From NCBI RefSeq assembly GCF_035621355.1, contig NZ_CP141769.1, positions 2,232,001-2,296,000 on the forward strand: 64,000 nucleotides of DNA, read 5' to 3'. The DNA comes from Thiobacillus sp. SCUT-2. GTDB lineage: Bacteria > Pseudomonadota > Gammaproteobacteria > Burkholderiales > Thiobacillaceae. The translations under genes were made by a program, and so were the position numbers. Shown piece by piece: positions 8,874-17,851 of the stretch. Position 1 is the stretch's first letter, and every line of letters begins with the position of its first letter. Under the pieces are notes generated by a model that saw nothing but the letters and a program-made list of their open reading frames with translations, had not been told where the DNA came from and did not search any database.

Positions 8874-9212
8874 CTACGCCTTCTTCACGAACTCCGACTT
8901 CAGCTGCATCGCGCCGACGCCGTCGATCCTGCAGTCGATGTCGTGATCGCCTTCGACCAGGCGGATGTTCTTCACCTTGGTCCCCACCTTCACGACCAGT
9001 GACGCCCCCTTGACCTTCAGGTCCTTGATCACCGTGACCGTGTCGCCGTCCGCCAGCACGTTGCCGTTGGCGTCGCGCACGACACGGACTTCATCGGTGG
9101 CCGCCGCCGAATCCTTCGACCATTCGTGCGCGCATTCCGGGCACACGTACATGGCACCGTCCTCGTACGTGAATTCCGAACCGCACTGGGGGCATTTGGG
9201 CAGACCGCTCAT
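8874..9212 (-). CDS. yjdM: YjdM/PhnA-family zinc-ribbon protein
   Basis: A 112-residue protein starting with a zinc ribbon ([21 protein letters not shown], here split: CPQC near residue 8 and CPEC near residue 24) and a C-terminal SH3-like PhnA domain ([15 protein letters not shown]). This matches Escherichia coli YjdM (formerly PhnA), a conserved protein once linked to phosphonate use but without proven enzymatic role. It stands alone with its own terminator. Confidence 0.92.
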   Translation of the reverse strand: MSGLPKCPQCGSEFTYEDGAMYVCPECAHEWSKDSAAATDEVRVVRDANGNVLADGDTVTVIKDLKVKGASLVVKVGTKVKNIRLVEGDHDIDCRIDGVGAMQLKSEFVKKA

Positions 9213-9402
9213 GCTGCGCCCCTTTGCGTGGTTGGGCTGCTGTCTTTCATCTTCATTTTTTCCTCGAACTGCTCAACATGGCTGGTTTCAAACAGGTTCC
9301 AAGAGGAACACGTCGATCCGAAGCCCGATCAGGAGGGCCGCCCGACGTTCGTCATGTCCGCATTCGGAACACTTCGCGACGACCCTCACAATTGTTCGAC
9401 AT

Positions 9403-9645
9403 TCACGCCATCTTGTCCGCATCCAGCGCGTCATTCCAGATGTCGTAGGGCCCCTTCGGCCGCGGGACCAGCGTCAGCAGCAGGGACAAGTCCGAATAGA
9501 CATCCGGTGGAAAGCCCTGGCGGCCGCCGCGGGTGTCCACCAGCAAACCCTGCAGCTGGTCGAAGCAGGTGGACGCTCCCCAGAACGCCGCGATCTCGTG
9601 GGCCAGACGCGGAAAATGTTCCTCGAGCGGGCTCAGGTCGGACAT
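9403..9645 (-). CDS. Hypothetical protein (80 aa)
   Basis: Starts MSDLSPLEEHFPRLAHEIAA with a clear AAAGGGAGAAG ribosome site; 80 residues. It contains WGASTCFDQLQGLLVDTRGG and the ending YDIWNDALDADKMA. No signal peptide, metal motif or recognised domain is visible; it looks like a small conserved cytoplasmic protein. An in-frame ATG further upstream would add 21 residues but has no ribosome site. It lies between yjdM and folA, all on the minus strand. Confidence 0.65.
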   Translation of the reverse strand: MSDLSPLEEHFPRLAHEIAAFWGASTCFDQLQGLLVDTRGGRQGFPPDVYSDLSLLLTLVPRPKGPYDIWNDALDADKMA

Positions 9646-9724
9646 GGATCTTCTCCCTTTCGATTGACGCAAAATCATCGGATGGGGCTGAGCGGCGGCA
9701 ATCGGCAAACCACGCGGCTTCCGC

Positions 9725-10225
9725 CTATCCCCGCTCGTACACCACGAAATCGAAGCGCAGCGTATCCCCCTTCTTGCCGAGGTGGGATTCGCGCGAGACT
9801 TCCCGAAACGCGCTGCGGTCGTAATCGGGAAACCAGGCGTCGCCCGCCGGCGCGATGTCCACCTCGGTCAGATACAGCCGGTCGGCGAGCGGAATGGCCT
9901 GGGCGTAGAGCTCGGCGCCGCCGATGAAGAAGATCTCGTCGGCCTTGCCGCACAGCGCGATGGCGGCGGGAATGGAGTCGGCCACGAGGCATCCTTCGGG
10001 CCGGTAATCGGCGTTGCGCGTGATGACCACGTTGGTGCGCCCGGGCAGCGGGCGGCCGAGCGACTCGAAGGTCTTGCGGCCCATCAGGATCGGATGGTCG
10101 AGCGTCAGCGCCTTGAAATGGGCGAGGTCCTCCGGCAGGCGCCAGGGCAGCCGGTTCTCGATTCCGATGACGCGATTCTTCGCGAGCGCGGCGATGACGC
10201 TGATGCGCGGCTTCTGCACGTTCAT
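9725..10225 (-). CDS. folA: Dihydrofolate reductase
   Basis: A 166-residue enzyme reducing dihydrofolate with NADPH. Visible: [22 protein letters not shown] (N-terminal strand and Met20-loop region; shown in part), [13 protein letters not shown] with the substrate-binding Asp/Glu, [19 protein letters not shown], and [14 protein letters not shown]. Its ATG overlaps the thyA stop as ATGA, so the two are translationally coupled, which makes sense because thymidylate synthase makes the dihydrofolate that this enzyme recycles. Confidence 0.97.
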   Translation of the reverse strand: MNVQKPRISVIAALAKNRVIGIENRLPWRLPEDLAHFKALTLDHPILMGRKTFESLGRPLPGRTNVVITRNADYRPEGCLVADSIPAAIALCGKADEIFFIGGAELYAQAIPLADRLYLTEVDIAPAGDAWFPDYDRSAFREVSRESHLGKKGDTLRFDFVVYERG

Positions 10226-11016
10226 ACCGCCACCGGCGCCTTGATCGCGGGATGCGGGTCGTAGCCCTCGAGCGTGAAGTCCTCGAAGCGGAAGCCGAAG
10301 ATGTCCTTGACGTCGGGGTTCAGCTTCATCGTCGGCAAGGCGCGCGGCGCGCGGGACAGCTGCTCGCGCGCCTGGTCGAGGTGGTTGAGGTAGAGGTGGG
10401 CATCGCCCAGCGTGTGGACGAAGTCGCCGGGTTTCAGCCCCGTCACCTGTGCCATCATCAGGGTCAGCAGCGCATAGCTCGCGATGTTGAACGGCACGCC
10501 GAGAAAGATGTCGGCGCTGCGCTGGTACAGCTGGCAGCTCAATCTGCCGTCGGCGACGTAGAACTGGAAGAAGGCGTGGCACGGCGCCAGCGCCATCCTG
10601 TCGAGGTCGGCGACGTTCCACGCCGAGACGATGATGCGGCGCGAGTCGGGGTTGGTCCTGAGCGTCTTCACCACTTCGCCGATCTGGTCGATTGTGCCGC
10701 CGTCGCGCCCGGGCCAGCTGCGCCACTGGTAGCCGTAGACCGGGCCGAGGTCGCCGTTTTCGTCGGCCCACTCGTCCCAGATCGAGACGCCGTTTTCCTT
10801 CAGGTAGCGGATATTGGTGTCGCCCTTGAGGAACCACAGGAGCTCGTGGATGATCGAGCGCAGATGGCATTTCTTGGTGGTGACGAGCGGGAAGCCCTCG
10901 GCGAGGTTGTAGCGCATCTGCCAGCCGAACACCGAGAGGGTGCCGGTGCCGGTGCGGTCGTCTTTGCGGGTGCCGTGCTCGAGCACGTGGCGCATCAGGT
11001 CGAGGTAGGGTTTCAT
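10222..11016 (-). CDS. thyA: Thymidylate synthase
   Basis: A 264-residue ThyA that methylates dUMP using methylene-tetrahydrofolate. The N-terminus [21 protein letters not shown], catalytic cysteine block [14 protein letters not shown], and [22 protein letters not shown] are textbook. The length equals that of the E. coli enzyme. First gene of thyA-folA; 12 nt separate it from the lipoprotein gene upstream, so the operon probably starts at aat. Confidence 0.98.
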   Translation of the reverse strand: MKPYLDLMRHVLEHGTRKDDRTGTGTLSVFGWQMRYNLAEGFPLVTTKKCHLRSIIHELLWFLKGDTNIRYLKENGVSIWDEWADENGDLGPVYGYQWRSWPGRDGGTIDQIGEVVKTLRTNPDSRRIIVSAWNVADLDRMALAPCHAFFQFYVADGRLSCQLYQRSADIFLGVPFNIASYALLTLMMAQVTGLKPGDFVHTLGDAHLYLNHLDQAREQLSRAPRALPTMKLNPDVKDIFGFRFEDFTLEGYDPHPAIKAPVAV

Positions 11017-11028
11017 GTCGAGGACGGA

Positions 11029-11871
11029 TCAGGGGTGTGCGGGCGCGGCCAGAATGCGCCCATTATCGTCGAATCCGGCACCGGCCTGAACGCCGTCGTA
11101 GAAGGCGGCCAGGCGGGCCGCGGGGGACTCGCCGTAGATGTCCCAGAACGCGATCTCGAAATCGGCATTGTCCTGCACCGCCAGCGCCAGGCGGCGGAAG
11201 CGCGCCTCGTCCTGCGCCTTCAGCCAGCCGACCAGCAGCATCGACTCGCGGTAGAACTCGAAGATGCCCAGCTTGAAGGCGCCGGCGCGGTGGCGCCGGT
11301 CGGGGACATCGCGCAGGCCGAGGTCGATGCGCCGGCCGGCGCGGATCGCGGCGACCGCCTGCGCGTCGGTCGCGTATTCGGCGCCGCCGCCGTCGGCCGT
11401 CAGCGTCGCCCAGCCTTCGTGGAACCAGACCGGAACGGTGCTGTTGTAGTGGCCGATGCGCTGCCCCAGATGCAGGTGCGCGAGCTCGTGCGTCAGCAGT
11501 GCAGGCAGGCGGCTCCTTTCAGGGCCGTCGAGATTGGGCGACAGGATCAGGCGGTTGTCCGGGATGACGGCGGCGGACAGCCGCGGCGTCATCACGTAGC
11601 GGTTGAAGCAGTCCGCGGTGCCGCAGACATAGATGCGCGGCGGATGGAGAAACGGCAGGTAGTGCGCGGCCTCGACCTTCGCGATCGCCTCCGGCAGCGC
11701 GGCGGCGACGCGCGCGCCGTAGGCTTCGAATCCCGGTTCCACCCGGACCCGCGCATCGCTCGCGAGCGCCACGAAGCCGTCGACCGGCTGCAGCGCGCGC
11801 GGGTCGCTGACGGTGAGTGCGCAACCCGGCAGGATCGCCGCCAGGGCGGCGACCCGCAGCCAGGCCTTCAT
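11029..11871 (-). CDS. Lipoprotein with HExxH metallopeptidase-like motif
   Basis: A 280-residue protein starting [17 protein letters not shown]; the LPGC lipobox predicts a lipid-anchored Cys17. A zinc motif [10 protein letters not shown] is followed about 20 residues on by [10 protein letters not shown], the third-ligand pattern of gluzincin (MA-clan) peptidases. A disulfide-like pair is suggested by [13 protein letters not shown]. So a periplasm- or outer-membrane-facing zinc peptidase is likely, but the substrate is unknown. The ATG overlaps the bpt stop (ATGA). Its coupling to N-end-rule transferase genes is noted but may have no functional meaning. Confidence 0.75.
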   Translation of the reverse strand: MKAWLRVAALAAILPGCALTVSDPRALQPVDGFVALASDARVRVEPGFEAYGARVAAALPEAIAKVEAAHYLPFLHPPRIYVCGTADCFNRYVMTPRLSAAVIPDNRLILSPNLDGPERSRLPALLTHELAHLHLGQRIGHYNSTVPVWFHEGWATLTADGGGAEYATDAQAVAAIRAGRRIDLGLRDVPDRRHRAGAFKLGIFEFYRESMLLVGWLKAQDEARFRRLALAVQDNADFEIAFWDIYGESPAARLAAFYDGVQAGAGFDDNGRILAAPAHP

Positions 11872-12590
11872 GCGTCGAGGACCTCCCAGCGGCCGTCGAC
11901 CAGCCCCTCGAGCGGCGGATACTGCTTCTTGTACGCCATCTTGCGGCTCTCGGCGATCCAGTAGCCGAGATAGAGATAGGGGAGCTCCAGCCGCTTCGCC
12001 AGCTCGATCTGCCACAGCACGCCGTATACGCCGAGGCTCTGCTGCTCGCGCGCCGGGTCGAAAAACGTGTAGACGGCGGACACGCCGTCGTCGACCTGGT
12101 CGATCAGCGACACCATGACCAGGTCGTCGCCGTCGCGGAATTCGACCAGCACCGAGTCGACGTTGGACGACAGCAGGAACTGCGTGTACTGGTCGGGGCC
12201 GTCGCGGTCCATGCCGCCGCCGGCATGGCGGCTGCCGAGATAGGCGCGGTAGAGCGCATAGTGCTCGTCCCGGAAATCGAGCGGCAGGAAGCGCGCGGCG
12301 AGATGGCCGTTGCGCTTGAGGCAGCGGCGCTGGGTGCGGCTGGGCGAAAAGCGTCCGACGTCGACGCGAACCGGCACGCAGGCGTGGCATTGCTCGCAGT
12401 GGGGGCGGTAGGTGAACTGGCCGCTGCGGCGGAAGCCGGCCCGGATCAGGGCGCTGTAGGCGCGGCTGTCGATCAGGTGGGTCGGCGTCGCGACCTGCGA
12501 GCGCGCCCGCCGGTCGGACAGATAACTGCAGTCGTAATGCGCCGTCAGGTAGAACTGGATGCGCTGGAACGGTGGTTCGGTCGGATGCAT
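11868..12590 (-). CDS. bpt: Aspartate/glutamate leucyltransferase (Bpt/Ate)
   Basis: A 240-residue protein that transfers leucine from Leu-tRNA onto N-terminal Asp or Glu, creating a ClpS/ClpAP degradation signal. The N-terminal cysteine block [28 protein letters not shown] and SQRRCLKRN-like ([11 protein letters not shown]) region, and the C-terminal [18 protein letters not shown] are characteristic. Its ATG shares one base with the aat stop, so the two N-end-rule transferases are translationally coupled. Confidence 0.95.
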   Translation of the reverse strand: MHPTEPPFQRIQFYLTAHYDCSYLSDRRARSQVATPTHLIDSRAYSALIRAGFRRSGQFTYRPHCEQCHACVPVRVDVGRFSPSRTQRRCLKRNGHLAARFLPLDFRDEHYALYRAYLGSRHAGGGMDRDGPDQYTQFLLSSNVDSVLVEFRDGDDLVMVSLIDQVDDGVSAVYTFFDPAREQQSLGVYGVLWQIELAKRLELPYLYLGYWIAESRKMAYKKQYPPLEGLVDGRWEVLDA

Positions 12591-13276
12591 TACTCGGTGA
12601 AGCTCCACGGCCCGGGCTGATGCGGCAAGTTTACCAATTCCGCCACCCGTGCCGTGAATGCCGCGCGCGGCAGGGTGCGGGCGCCCAGGCTGGCGAGGTG
12701 CGCCGTCTCCATCTGGCAGTCGATGAGCCCGAAGCCCCAGCGCTCGAGCTGGCGCGCGAGGTGCACCAGCGCGACCTTGGAGGCGTCCGGTTCGCGGCTG
12801 AACATCGATTCGCCGTAGAACATGCGCCCGATCGCCACGCCATACAGGCCGCCGACGAGACGGCCGTCGCGCCAGGTTTCGACCGCGTGGGCGTAGCCGG
12901 CCGCGTGCAGCCGGGTGTAGGCCGCGATCATCGCCGGCGAAATCCAGGTGCCGCCGGCACCGGGGCGCGGCGCGGCGCAGGCCCGCATGACCTCGACGAA
13001 GGCGGTGTCGACGCGCACCTCGAAGCCGCCGTTGCGGATGCGCTTGGCGAGCGAACGGGTGACGCGCACCTCGCCCGGGACCAGCACCATGCGCGGGTCG
13101 GGACTCCACCACAGGATCGGCTCGCCCGGGTTGAACCACGGGAAGATGCCGTGGCGATAGGCCTCCAGCAGGCGCTCCAGCGAGAGGTCGCCGCCCATCG
13201 CCAAGAGGCCGTTGGGCTCGGCAAGCGCGGTCTCGACCGGCGGAAAACCGAGGGGATTGTCGACGCGTCCGCTCAT
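12590..13276 (-). CDS. aat: Leucyl/phenylalanyl-tRNA--protein transferase
   Basis: A 228-residue enzyme that adds Leu or Phe to N-terminal Lys or Arg of proteins, marking them for ClpAP. Visible: [65 protein letters not shown] and [13 protein letters not shown]. First gene of the run aat-bpt-lipoprotein-thyA-folA. No ClpS or ClpA gene is in the window. Confidence 0.97.
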   Translation of the reverse strand: MSGRVDNPLGFPPVETALAEPNGLLAMGGDLSLERLLEAYRHGIFPWFNPGEPILWWSPDPRMVLVPGEVRVTRSLAKRIRNGGFEVRVDTAFVEVMRACAAPRPGAGGTWISPAMIAAYTRLHAAGYAHAVETWRDGRLVGGLYGVAIGRMFYGESMFSREPDASKVALVHLARQLERWGFGLIDCQMETAHLASLGARTLPRAAFTARVAELVNLPHQPGPWSFTE

Positions 13277-13704
13277 GCCGTCATGGTAGCGGAATCCTCC
13301 CGGACGCGAGCGGGCTTGCCTCCCGAAGCCGCTTGCATTAGGATATGCGCATCTTCAATGCTGCTATCTGACGATCCGGCGGAGGCAAGCGGGGGCCGAG
13401 TGCCGCGCGCTTCTATAATGGCCGGCTCGACAACTGGCGGGAACCACGCTCGCGGGCGAGGCTCCATGCCACGGACACAGCAGTGACGAAGAATGGCAAC
13501 AGCATACGCAACGTTCAAACCAGCCGGAGTGACGCACGGGCCACAAGCCTTGGCGTCGTGCCTGCCGACCAGGGCGCCTACCCCGCGCCCTGGACAGGCG
13601 GCGACCGAAATGACGTCTGAACACAAGCCGTACCAAACGCTCGCGGCCCGCCCGACCTCTCTCCCGGGCGCACCCCTCCCGGGCGTTCTCCTGCGGGGCG
13701 TTTC
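13277..13704. other. 428-nt region between aat and ccoI
   Basis: Divergent spacer holding a TATAAT box (13414-13419) and a possible small reading frame (13493-13708). A CCCGGG pair separated by 9 nt occurs near 13668-13690. No FNR-type palindrome (TTGAT-N4-ATCAA) is visible, although ccoI genes often have one upstream. Confidence 0.6.
13414..13419 (+). promoter_or_regulatory. Possible -10 box upstream of ccoI
   Basis: TATAAT followed by GGCCGG, 286 nt before the ccoI start codon and 74 nt before the small upstream frame. A -35 is not clear. Confidence 0.4.
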
Positions 13705-13708
13705 GTGA
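13493..13708 (+). CDS. Doubtful small upstream reading frame (71 aa)
   Basis: ATG to TGA frame of 71 residues, rich in Pro, Ala and Thr, no recognised domain. The only argument for it is position: its TGA overlaps the ccoI GTG as GTGA, the geometry of translational coupling seen elsewhere in this window, and a TATAAT box lies 74 nt upstream. The composition looks random for high-GC DNA. It may be a leader peptide or nothing. Confidence 0.25.
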   Translation: MATAYATFKPAGVTHGPQALASCLPTRAPTPRPGQAATEMTSEHKPYQTLAARPTSLPGAPLPGVLLRGVS

Positions 13709-16209
13709 GTTCCTCTCCTACGCTCACGGACGCCCCTTCTTTTTCGGGCTGCTTCCACTGCGGCCTGCCGGTGCCCGAGGGCGCCCACTATCCGGTGACG
13801 TTCCAGGGCGAAACCCGCGAGGCATGCTGCCGCGGCTGCCAGGCGGTGGCGCAGACCATCATCGACAGCGGCCAGGGCGCCTACTACCTCCACCGCACCG
13901 CGCTGCCGGCGACGCCGCAGCAGGCCGAATCCGAACTCGCGCAGCTCGGGCTCTACGACCTGCCCGAGATCCAGGAGAGCTTCGTGCGCGTCGAGGCGGA
14001 GAACGTCCGCGAGGCCGCACTGATCCTCGAGAACATCGTCTGCGCGGCCTGCATCTGGCTGAACGAGCGCCACATCGCGGCGCTGCCCGGCGTGCTGTCG
14101 GTCGAGATCAACTACGCGACGCGACGCGCGCGGGTGCGCTGGGACAACAGCCGCATCCAGCTGTCGGCGATCCTGAAAGCGGTTTCCGACATCGGCTACA
14201 TCGCCCACCCCTTCGACCCGGGCCGCTCCGACGACGTCTACCGGCGCGAGCGCAACACCGCGATCAAGCGGCTCGCCATCGCCGGCCTCGGCATGATGCA
14301 GGTGATGATGTACGCCCTGCCGGGCTACACCGCCACCGACATGAGCGCCGACATCCGGCTGCTGATGCGCTGGGCGAGCCTGATTCTCACCATCCCGGTG
14401 GTGGTGTATTCGGCCTGGCCCTTCTTCATCGGCGCCTGGCGCGACCTCAGGCGCCGCACCCTCGGCATGGACGTGCCGGTCGCGCTCGGCATCGCGACTG
14501 CATTCGTCGCCAGCGTCTACGCGACGTTCTCGGGCCACGGCGAGGTGTACTTCGACTCGGTCAACATGTTCGTCTTCCTGCTGCTGACCGGGCGCTTCCT
14601 GGAAATGAACGCGCGCCGCCGCGCCGGCGCGGCGGTCGAGGAACTGGTGAAGCTCATCCCCGCGGCCACCACGCGCCTGCCCCGCTGGCCGGAAGGCGAC
14701 GAGGAGCAGGTTCCGGTGGCGCGGCTGACGGTGGGCGACCATGTGCTGGTCCGCCCCGGCGAGACGCTGCCGGCCGACGGCGTGGTCGTCGACGGCGACA
14801 GCGCGGTAAGCGAAGCAATGCTCACCGGCGAATCGATGCCGCTGTCGAAGGGCCGCGGCGCGCGTGTGGTCGGCGGCAGCCTCAACCAGGCCAGCCCGCT
14901 GGTCGTGCGCGTCGACAAGCTCGGCGCCGACACGCGGCTGGCCTCGATCGTCCGCCTGCTCGACCGCGCGCAGAGCGAGAAGCCGCGCATCGGCCAGCTG
15001 GCCGACCGCGCCGCCGCGTGGTTCGTCGGCCTGCTGCTGCTGATCACCGTCGGCGTCGGCCTTGCCTGGTATGCGATCGACCCGGCCAGGGTGCTGTGGA
15101 TCGTCGTGTCCATCCTCGTCATCACCTGCCCCTGCGCGCTCGGGCTCGCCACGCCGGCGGCACTGACCACCGCGACCGGGCGGCTGACGCGGCTCGGCCT
15201 CCTGACCACGCGCGGCCATGCGCTGGAAACGCTGGCGCGGGCGACCGACCTGGTGTTCGACAAGACCGGAACGCTCACGCTCGGCCGCCTCGCGGTCCGC
15301 CGCGTGGTCCCGCTCGGCGGCCGCAGCGCGGACGAAGTCGGCGCGATCGCCGCCGCGCTCGAGGCCGGCTCCGAGCATCCGATCGCACGCGCGCTGCGCG
15401 ATGCCTGCCCGGCCCCCTCGCGCTCCGCCAGCGACATCCGCAATACCCCGGGGCTCGGCGTCGAGGGCCGCATCGGCGGCCATGCCTACCGCCTCGGCAC
15501 GCCGCGCTTCGTCGCGGCCGGCGACGCGCCGCCGGAGCGTGATTCCGCAGGTTCGCCAAGCGGATACGAGAGCTGGGTCGCCCTCGCCGAGGACGACGTT
15601 CCCATCGCGTGGTTTGCGCTGGCCGACACGCCGCGCGCCGATGCGGCCGCCGCGCTCGACGCGCTCAAGCGGCAGGGGCTGCGCCTGCACCTGCTGTCGG
15701 GCGACGCCGCGCCGGCCGTCGAGGCCATCGCGCAGCAGCTCGGCATCGGTGCTTGGCGCGCCGCCGCCATGCCGGAGGACAAGCTCGCCTACGTCAAGCA
15801 GTTGCAGGCCGAAGACCGCATCGTCGCCATGGTCGGCGACGGCATCAACGATGCTCCCGTGCTCGCCGGCGCGCAAGTGTCGATCGCCATGGGCGAAGGT
15901 GCCGACGTGGCGCAGGCGGCGGCGGACATGGTCATGCTCGGCAGCCGCCTCGCCACCCTGGCCGACGGCGTCGCGCTGGCCCGCAAGACGCAGCGCATCA
16001 TCCGCGAAAACCTCGGCTGGGCGCTGGCCTACAACCTCGTCGCGATCCCGGCGGCGGCCCTCGGCCACGTCACGCCCTGGCTCGCCGGCATCGGCATGTC
16101 GGCGAGTTCGCTGCTGGTGGTGCTGAACGCGCTGCGGCTCGCCGACTTCAAGTCCGCACCGGCACCGGCCCCGGTGCCGTCCGGCACGCCGCTCCCCGCA
16201 CGGCGCTGA
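13705..16209 (+). CDS. ccoI: Cu(I)-transporting P-type ATPase CcoI/FixI
   Basis: An 834-residue P1B-type ATPase. The N-terminus has the extra cysteine module of CcoI (CFHCGLPVPEG and CCRGCQAVAQ), then a heavy-metal-associated domain with CAAC near residue 117. The catalytic core is complete: TGES, the transmembrane CPC (ITCPCALGLATPAA), DKTGTLTLG phosphorylation site, SEHPIA and MVGDGINDAPV. CcoI delivers copper for cbb3-type cytochrome oxidase. ccoS follows 5 nt later, confirming the assignment over a general copper exporter. The oxidase genes themselves are not in the window. GTG start with overlap to a small upstream frame. Confidence 0.93.
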   Translation: MSSSPTLTDAPSFSGCFHCGLPVPEGAHYPVTFQGETREACCRGCQAVAQTIIDSGQGAYYLHRTALPATPQQAESELAQLGLYDLPEIQESFVRVEAENVREAALILENIVCAACIWLNERHIAALPGVLSVEINYATRRARVRWDNSRIQLSAILKAVSDIGYIAHPFDPGRSDDVYRRERNTAIKRLAIAGLGMMQVMMYALPGYTATDMSADIRLLMRWASLILTIPVVVYSAWPFFIGAWRDLRRRTLGMDVPVALGIATAFVASVYATFSGHGEVYFDSVNMFVFLLLTGRFLEMNARRRAGAAVEELVKLIPAATTRLPRWPEGDEEQVPVARLTVGDHVLVRPGETLPADGVVVDGDSAVSEAMLTGESMPLSKGRGARVVGGSLNQASPLVVRVDKLGADTRLASIVRLLDRAQSEKPRIGQLADRAAAWFVGLLLLITVGVGLAWYAIDPARVLWIVVSILVITCPCALGLATPAALTTATGRLTRLGLLTTRGHALETLARATDLVFDKTGTLTLGRLAVRRVVPLGGRSADEVGAIAAALEAGSEHPIARALRDACPAPSRSASDIRNTPGLGVEGRIGGHAYRLGTPRFVAAGDAPPERDSAGSPSGYESWVALAEDDVPIAWFALADTPRADAAAALDALKRQGLRLHLLSGDAAPAVEAIAQQLGIGAWRAAAMPEDKLAYVKQLQAEDRIVAMVGDGINDAPVLAGAQVSIAMGEGADVAQAAADMVMLGSRLATLADGVALARKTQRIIRENLGWALAYNLVAIPAAALGHVTPWLAGIGMSASSLLVVLNALRLADFKSAPAPAPVPSGTPLPARR

Positions 16210-16214
16210 CCCTT

Positions 16215-16388
16215 ATGGATATCCTCGTCCTGCTCATCCCGCTCAGCCTCGTCCTCGTCGGCGTCATCGCCTGGGTGCTGCTGTGGGCCGCCAGAAGCGG
16301 CCAGTTCGACGATCTCGAAGGCCCGGCGCACAGCGTCATCATGGACGACGACACGCCGCCGCCTCCGGACGACGCACCCAAACCGTAA
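16215..16388 (+). CDS. ccoS: cbb3-type oxidase assembly protein CcoS
   Basis: A 57-residue protein with one N-terminal membrane helix (ILVLLIPLSLVLVGVIAWVL) followed by WAARSGQFDDLEGPA, the CcoS signature. CcoS is needed for cofactor insertion into cbb3 oxidase. It begins 5 nt after ccoI and is surely in the same transcript. The tail is acidic and proline-rich (DDDTPPPPDD). Confidence 0.92.
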   Translation: MDILVLLIPLSLVLVGVIAWVLLWAARSGQFDDLEGPAHSVIMDDDTPPPPDDAPKP

Positions 16389-16437
16389 GCGCATCGCCTA
16401 TGCTGGGAGCTTTCCGTTCCAGGAGGCTGCCGCCGGA

Positions 16438-17064
16438 ATGAGCCCGCCCATCCTCTGGTATTTCGCCGACCCGATGTGCTCGTGGTGCTGGGGGTTCACC
16501 CCGGTCATCGAAGCCGTGCGGGACGCCTACCGCGAGCGCATGAAGATCGCGCTGGTGCTCGGCGGCCTGCGTCACGACACGACGCCGATGTCGCCCGCGC
16601 AGCGCGACGAGATCCTGCATCACTGGCACGCCGTCCAGGCCCGCACCGGCCAGCCGTTCCGCTTCGACGGCGCCTTGCCTCCGGGCTTCGTCTACGACAC
16701 CGAACCGGCCTGTCGTGCCGTCGCAACCGTCGCGGGGTTCAACCCCTCGCTGACGTTTCCGATGTTCAAGGCGATCCAGACGGCGTTCTACGCGCAGGGC
16801 CGCGACGTCACGCAACCCGACGTGCTGGCCGACGTGGCGGCGGAGACCGGCGTGAGCCGTGGCGCCTTCCGGAGCGCATTCGACGGCGAGGCGGCACGCC
16901 ACCGGACCCAGGCGCATTTCCGCCACGCACGCCAGGCCGGCGTGCGCGGCTTCCCCACGCTGATCGTGCAGCACGACGCGAAGCTGGACACCCTCAGCCA
17001 GGGCTGCGAGTCGCTGGAGTCGGTGCGCGCGGCGATCGACGCCACCCTGCCGTCTGCTGCGTGA
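16438..17064 (+). CDS. DsbA-family thioredoxin-fold protein (FrnE-like)
   Basis: A 208-residue cytoplasmic protein with [16 protein letters not shown] at the N-terminus, giving a CSWC redox site, and [16 protein letters not shown] carrying the cis-proline (FPT) of the thioredoxin fold. The helical insertion places it with the DsbA-like / 2-hydroxychromene-2-carboxylate isomerase group, subgroup FrnE-like. No signal peptide, so it acts inside the cell, probably as a disulfide oxidoreductase. An AGGAGG site precedes the ATG. Confidence 0.85.
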   Translation: MSPPILWYFADPMCSWCWGFTPVIEAVRDAYRERMKIALVLGGLRHDTTPMSPAQRDEILHHWHAVQARTGQPFRFDGALPPGFVYDTEPACRAVATVAGFNPSLTFPMFKAIQTAFYAQGRDVTQPDVLADVAAETGVSRGAFRSAFDGEAARHRTQAHFRHARQAGVRGFPTLIVQHDAKLDTLSQGCESLESVRAAIDATLPSAA

Positions 17065-17080
17065 TTCGCCCGGAGGCCGC

Positions 17081-17086
17081 TAGAAT
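17081..17086 (+). promoter_or_regulatory. -10 box of the cyclophilin gene
   Basis: TAGAAT followed by CGCTG, 28 nt before the ATG at 17115. Same TA(T/G)AATCGC style as other promoters here. Confidence 0.45.
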
Positions 17087-17114
17087 CGCTGCTTCGCCTT
17101 CCGGAGCCCTGTCG

Positions 17115-17789
17115 ATGATCCGCGTGTCCCTGCTCTCGATCCCCCTGTTCCTCGCCGCGATCGTGTTCGGCATGTCCGGCTGCGGCGCCGGCGAGCCCGG
17201 CAAGCAGACCGTCTCGACCGCGCCGGCACCAGGCCAGCCGCCCAATCCGCGCGTGCTGATCGAGACCAGCCAGGGCGACATCACGGTCGAGCTGTTCCCC
17301 CGCAACGCCCCCAAGAGCGTCGCCAATTTCCTCGGCTACGTGAAGCGCGGCTTCTACGACGGCACGATCTTCCATCGCGTCATCCCCGGCTTCATGATCC
17401 AGGGCGGCGGCATGACCGCGGACCTGGCCGAAAAACCGCGGGGCGCCCCGATCCCGAACGAAGCCGACAACGGCCTCAGGAACCTGCGCGGCACGCTGGC
17501 GATGGCACGCATGGCCGATCCCGGTTCGGCGTCCTCGCAGTTCTTCATCAACGTCGCGGACAATCGCTTCCTCGACCATCACGGCAAGAGCGACGACACC
17601 TGGGGCTATGCCGTGTTCGGCCAGGTCACGAGCGGCATGGACGTGGTCGACGCGATCGTCGCCGTCCCGCGCGGCAGCCGCGGCCCCTACGACGACGTGC
17701 CGAACGCGCCCGTGGTCATGAAGCGCGTCAGCGTGCTGCCCGCGGCGGCCGCCGTTCGACCCGAACCGGTCGAAGGCGCCAAGCCCTGA
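17115..17789 (+). CDS. Cyclophilin-type peptidyl-prolyl isomerase, lipoprotein
   Basis: A 224-residue protein. The N-terminus ([18 protein letters not shown], then MSGCG) is a signal sequence with a plausible lipobox. The cyclophilin domain starts near residue 48 ([16 protein letters not shown]) and holds [14 protein letters not shown] and the [16 protein letters not shown] block. It catalyses proline isomerisation of exported proteins. Oddly, the last ten or so residues ([11 protein letters not shown]) are encoded by a REP-like palindrome, so the C-terminus seems to have been extended into mobile repeat DNA. The stop is directly followed by a permease gene. Confidence 0.9.
   Translation: MIRVSLLSIPLFLAAIVFGMSGCGAGEPGKQTVSTAPAPGQPPNPRVLIETSQGDITVELFPRNAPKSVANFLGYVKRGFYDGTIFHRVIPGFMIQGGGMTADLAEKPRGAPIPNEADNGLRNLRGTLAMARMADPGSASSQFFINVADNRFLDHHGKSDDTWGYAVFGQVTSGMDVVDAIVAVPRGSRGPYDDVPNAPVVMKRVSVLPAAAAVRPEPVEGAKP
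17751..17776. repeat. REP-like palindrome inside a gene end
   Basis: TTCGACC (17755-17761) and GGTCGAA (17768-17774) flank a 6-nt loop, in the context GCCG...GGCG. It is related to the TTCGACAAGCTCA elements at 22.8 and 55.5 kb and is translated as VRPEPVEG at the cyclophilin C-terminus. Confidence 0.75.
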
Positions 17790-17851
17790 ACGCCCCCGCC
17801 AGACTGCTGCTGCTCGCCCTCGCCGCCGCGCTGGCGGTCGCGCTGGGCCTG

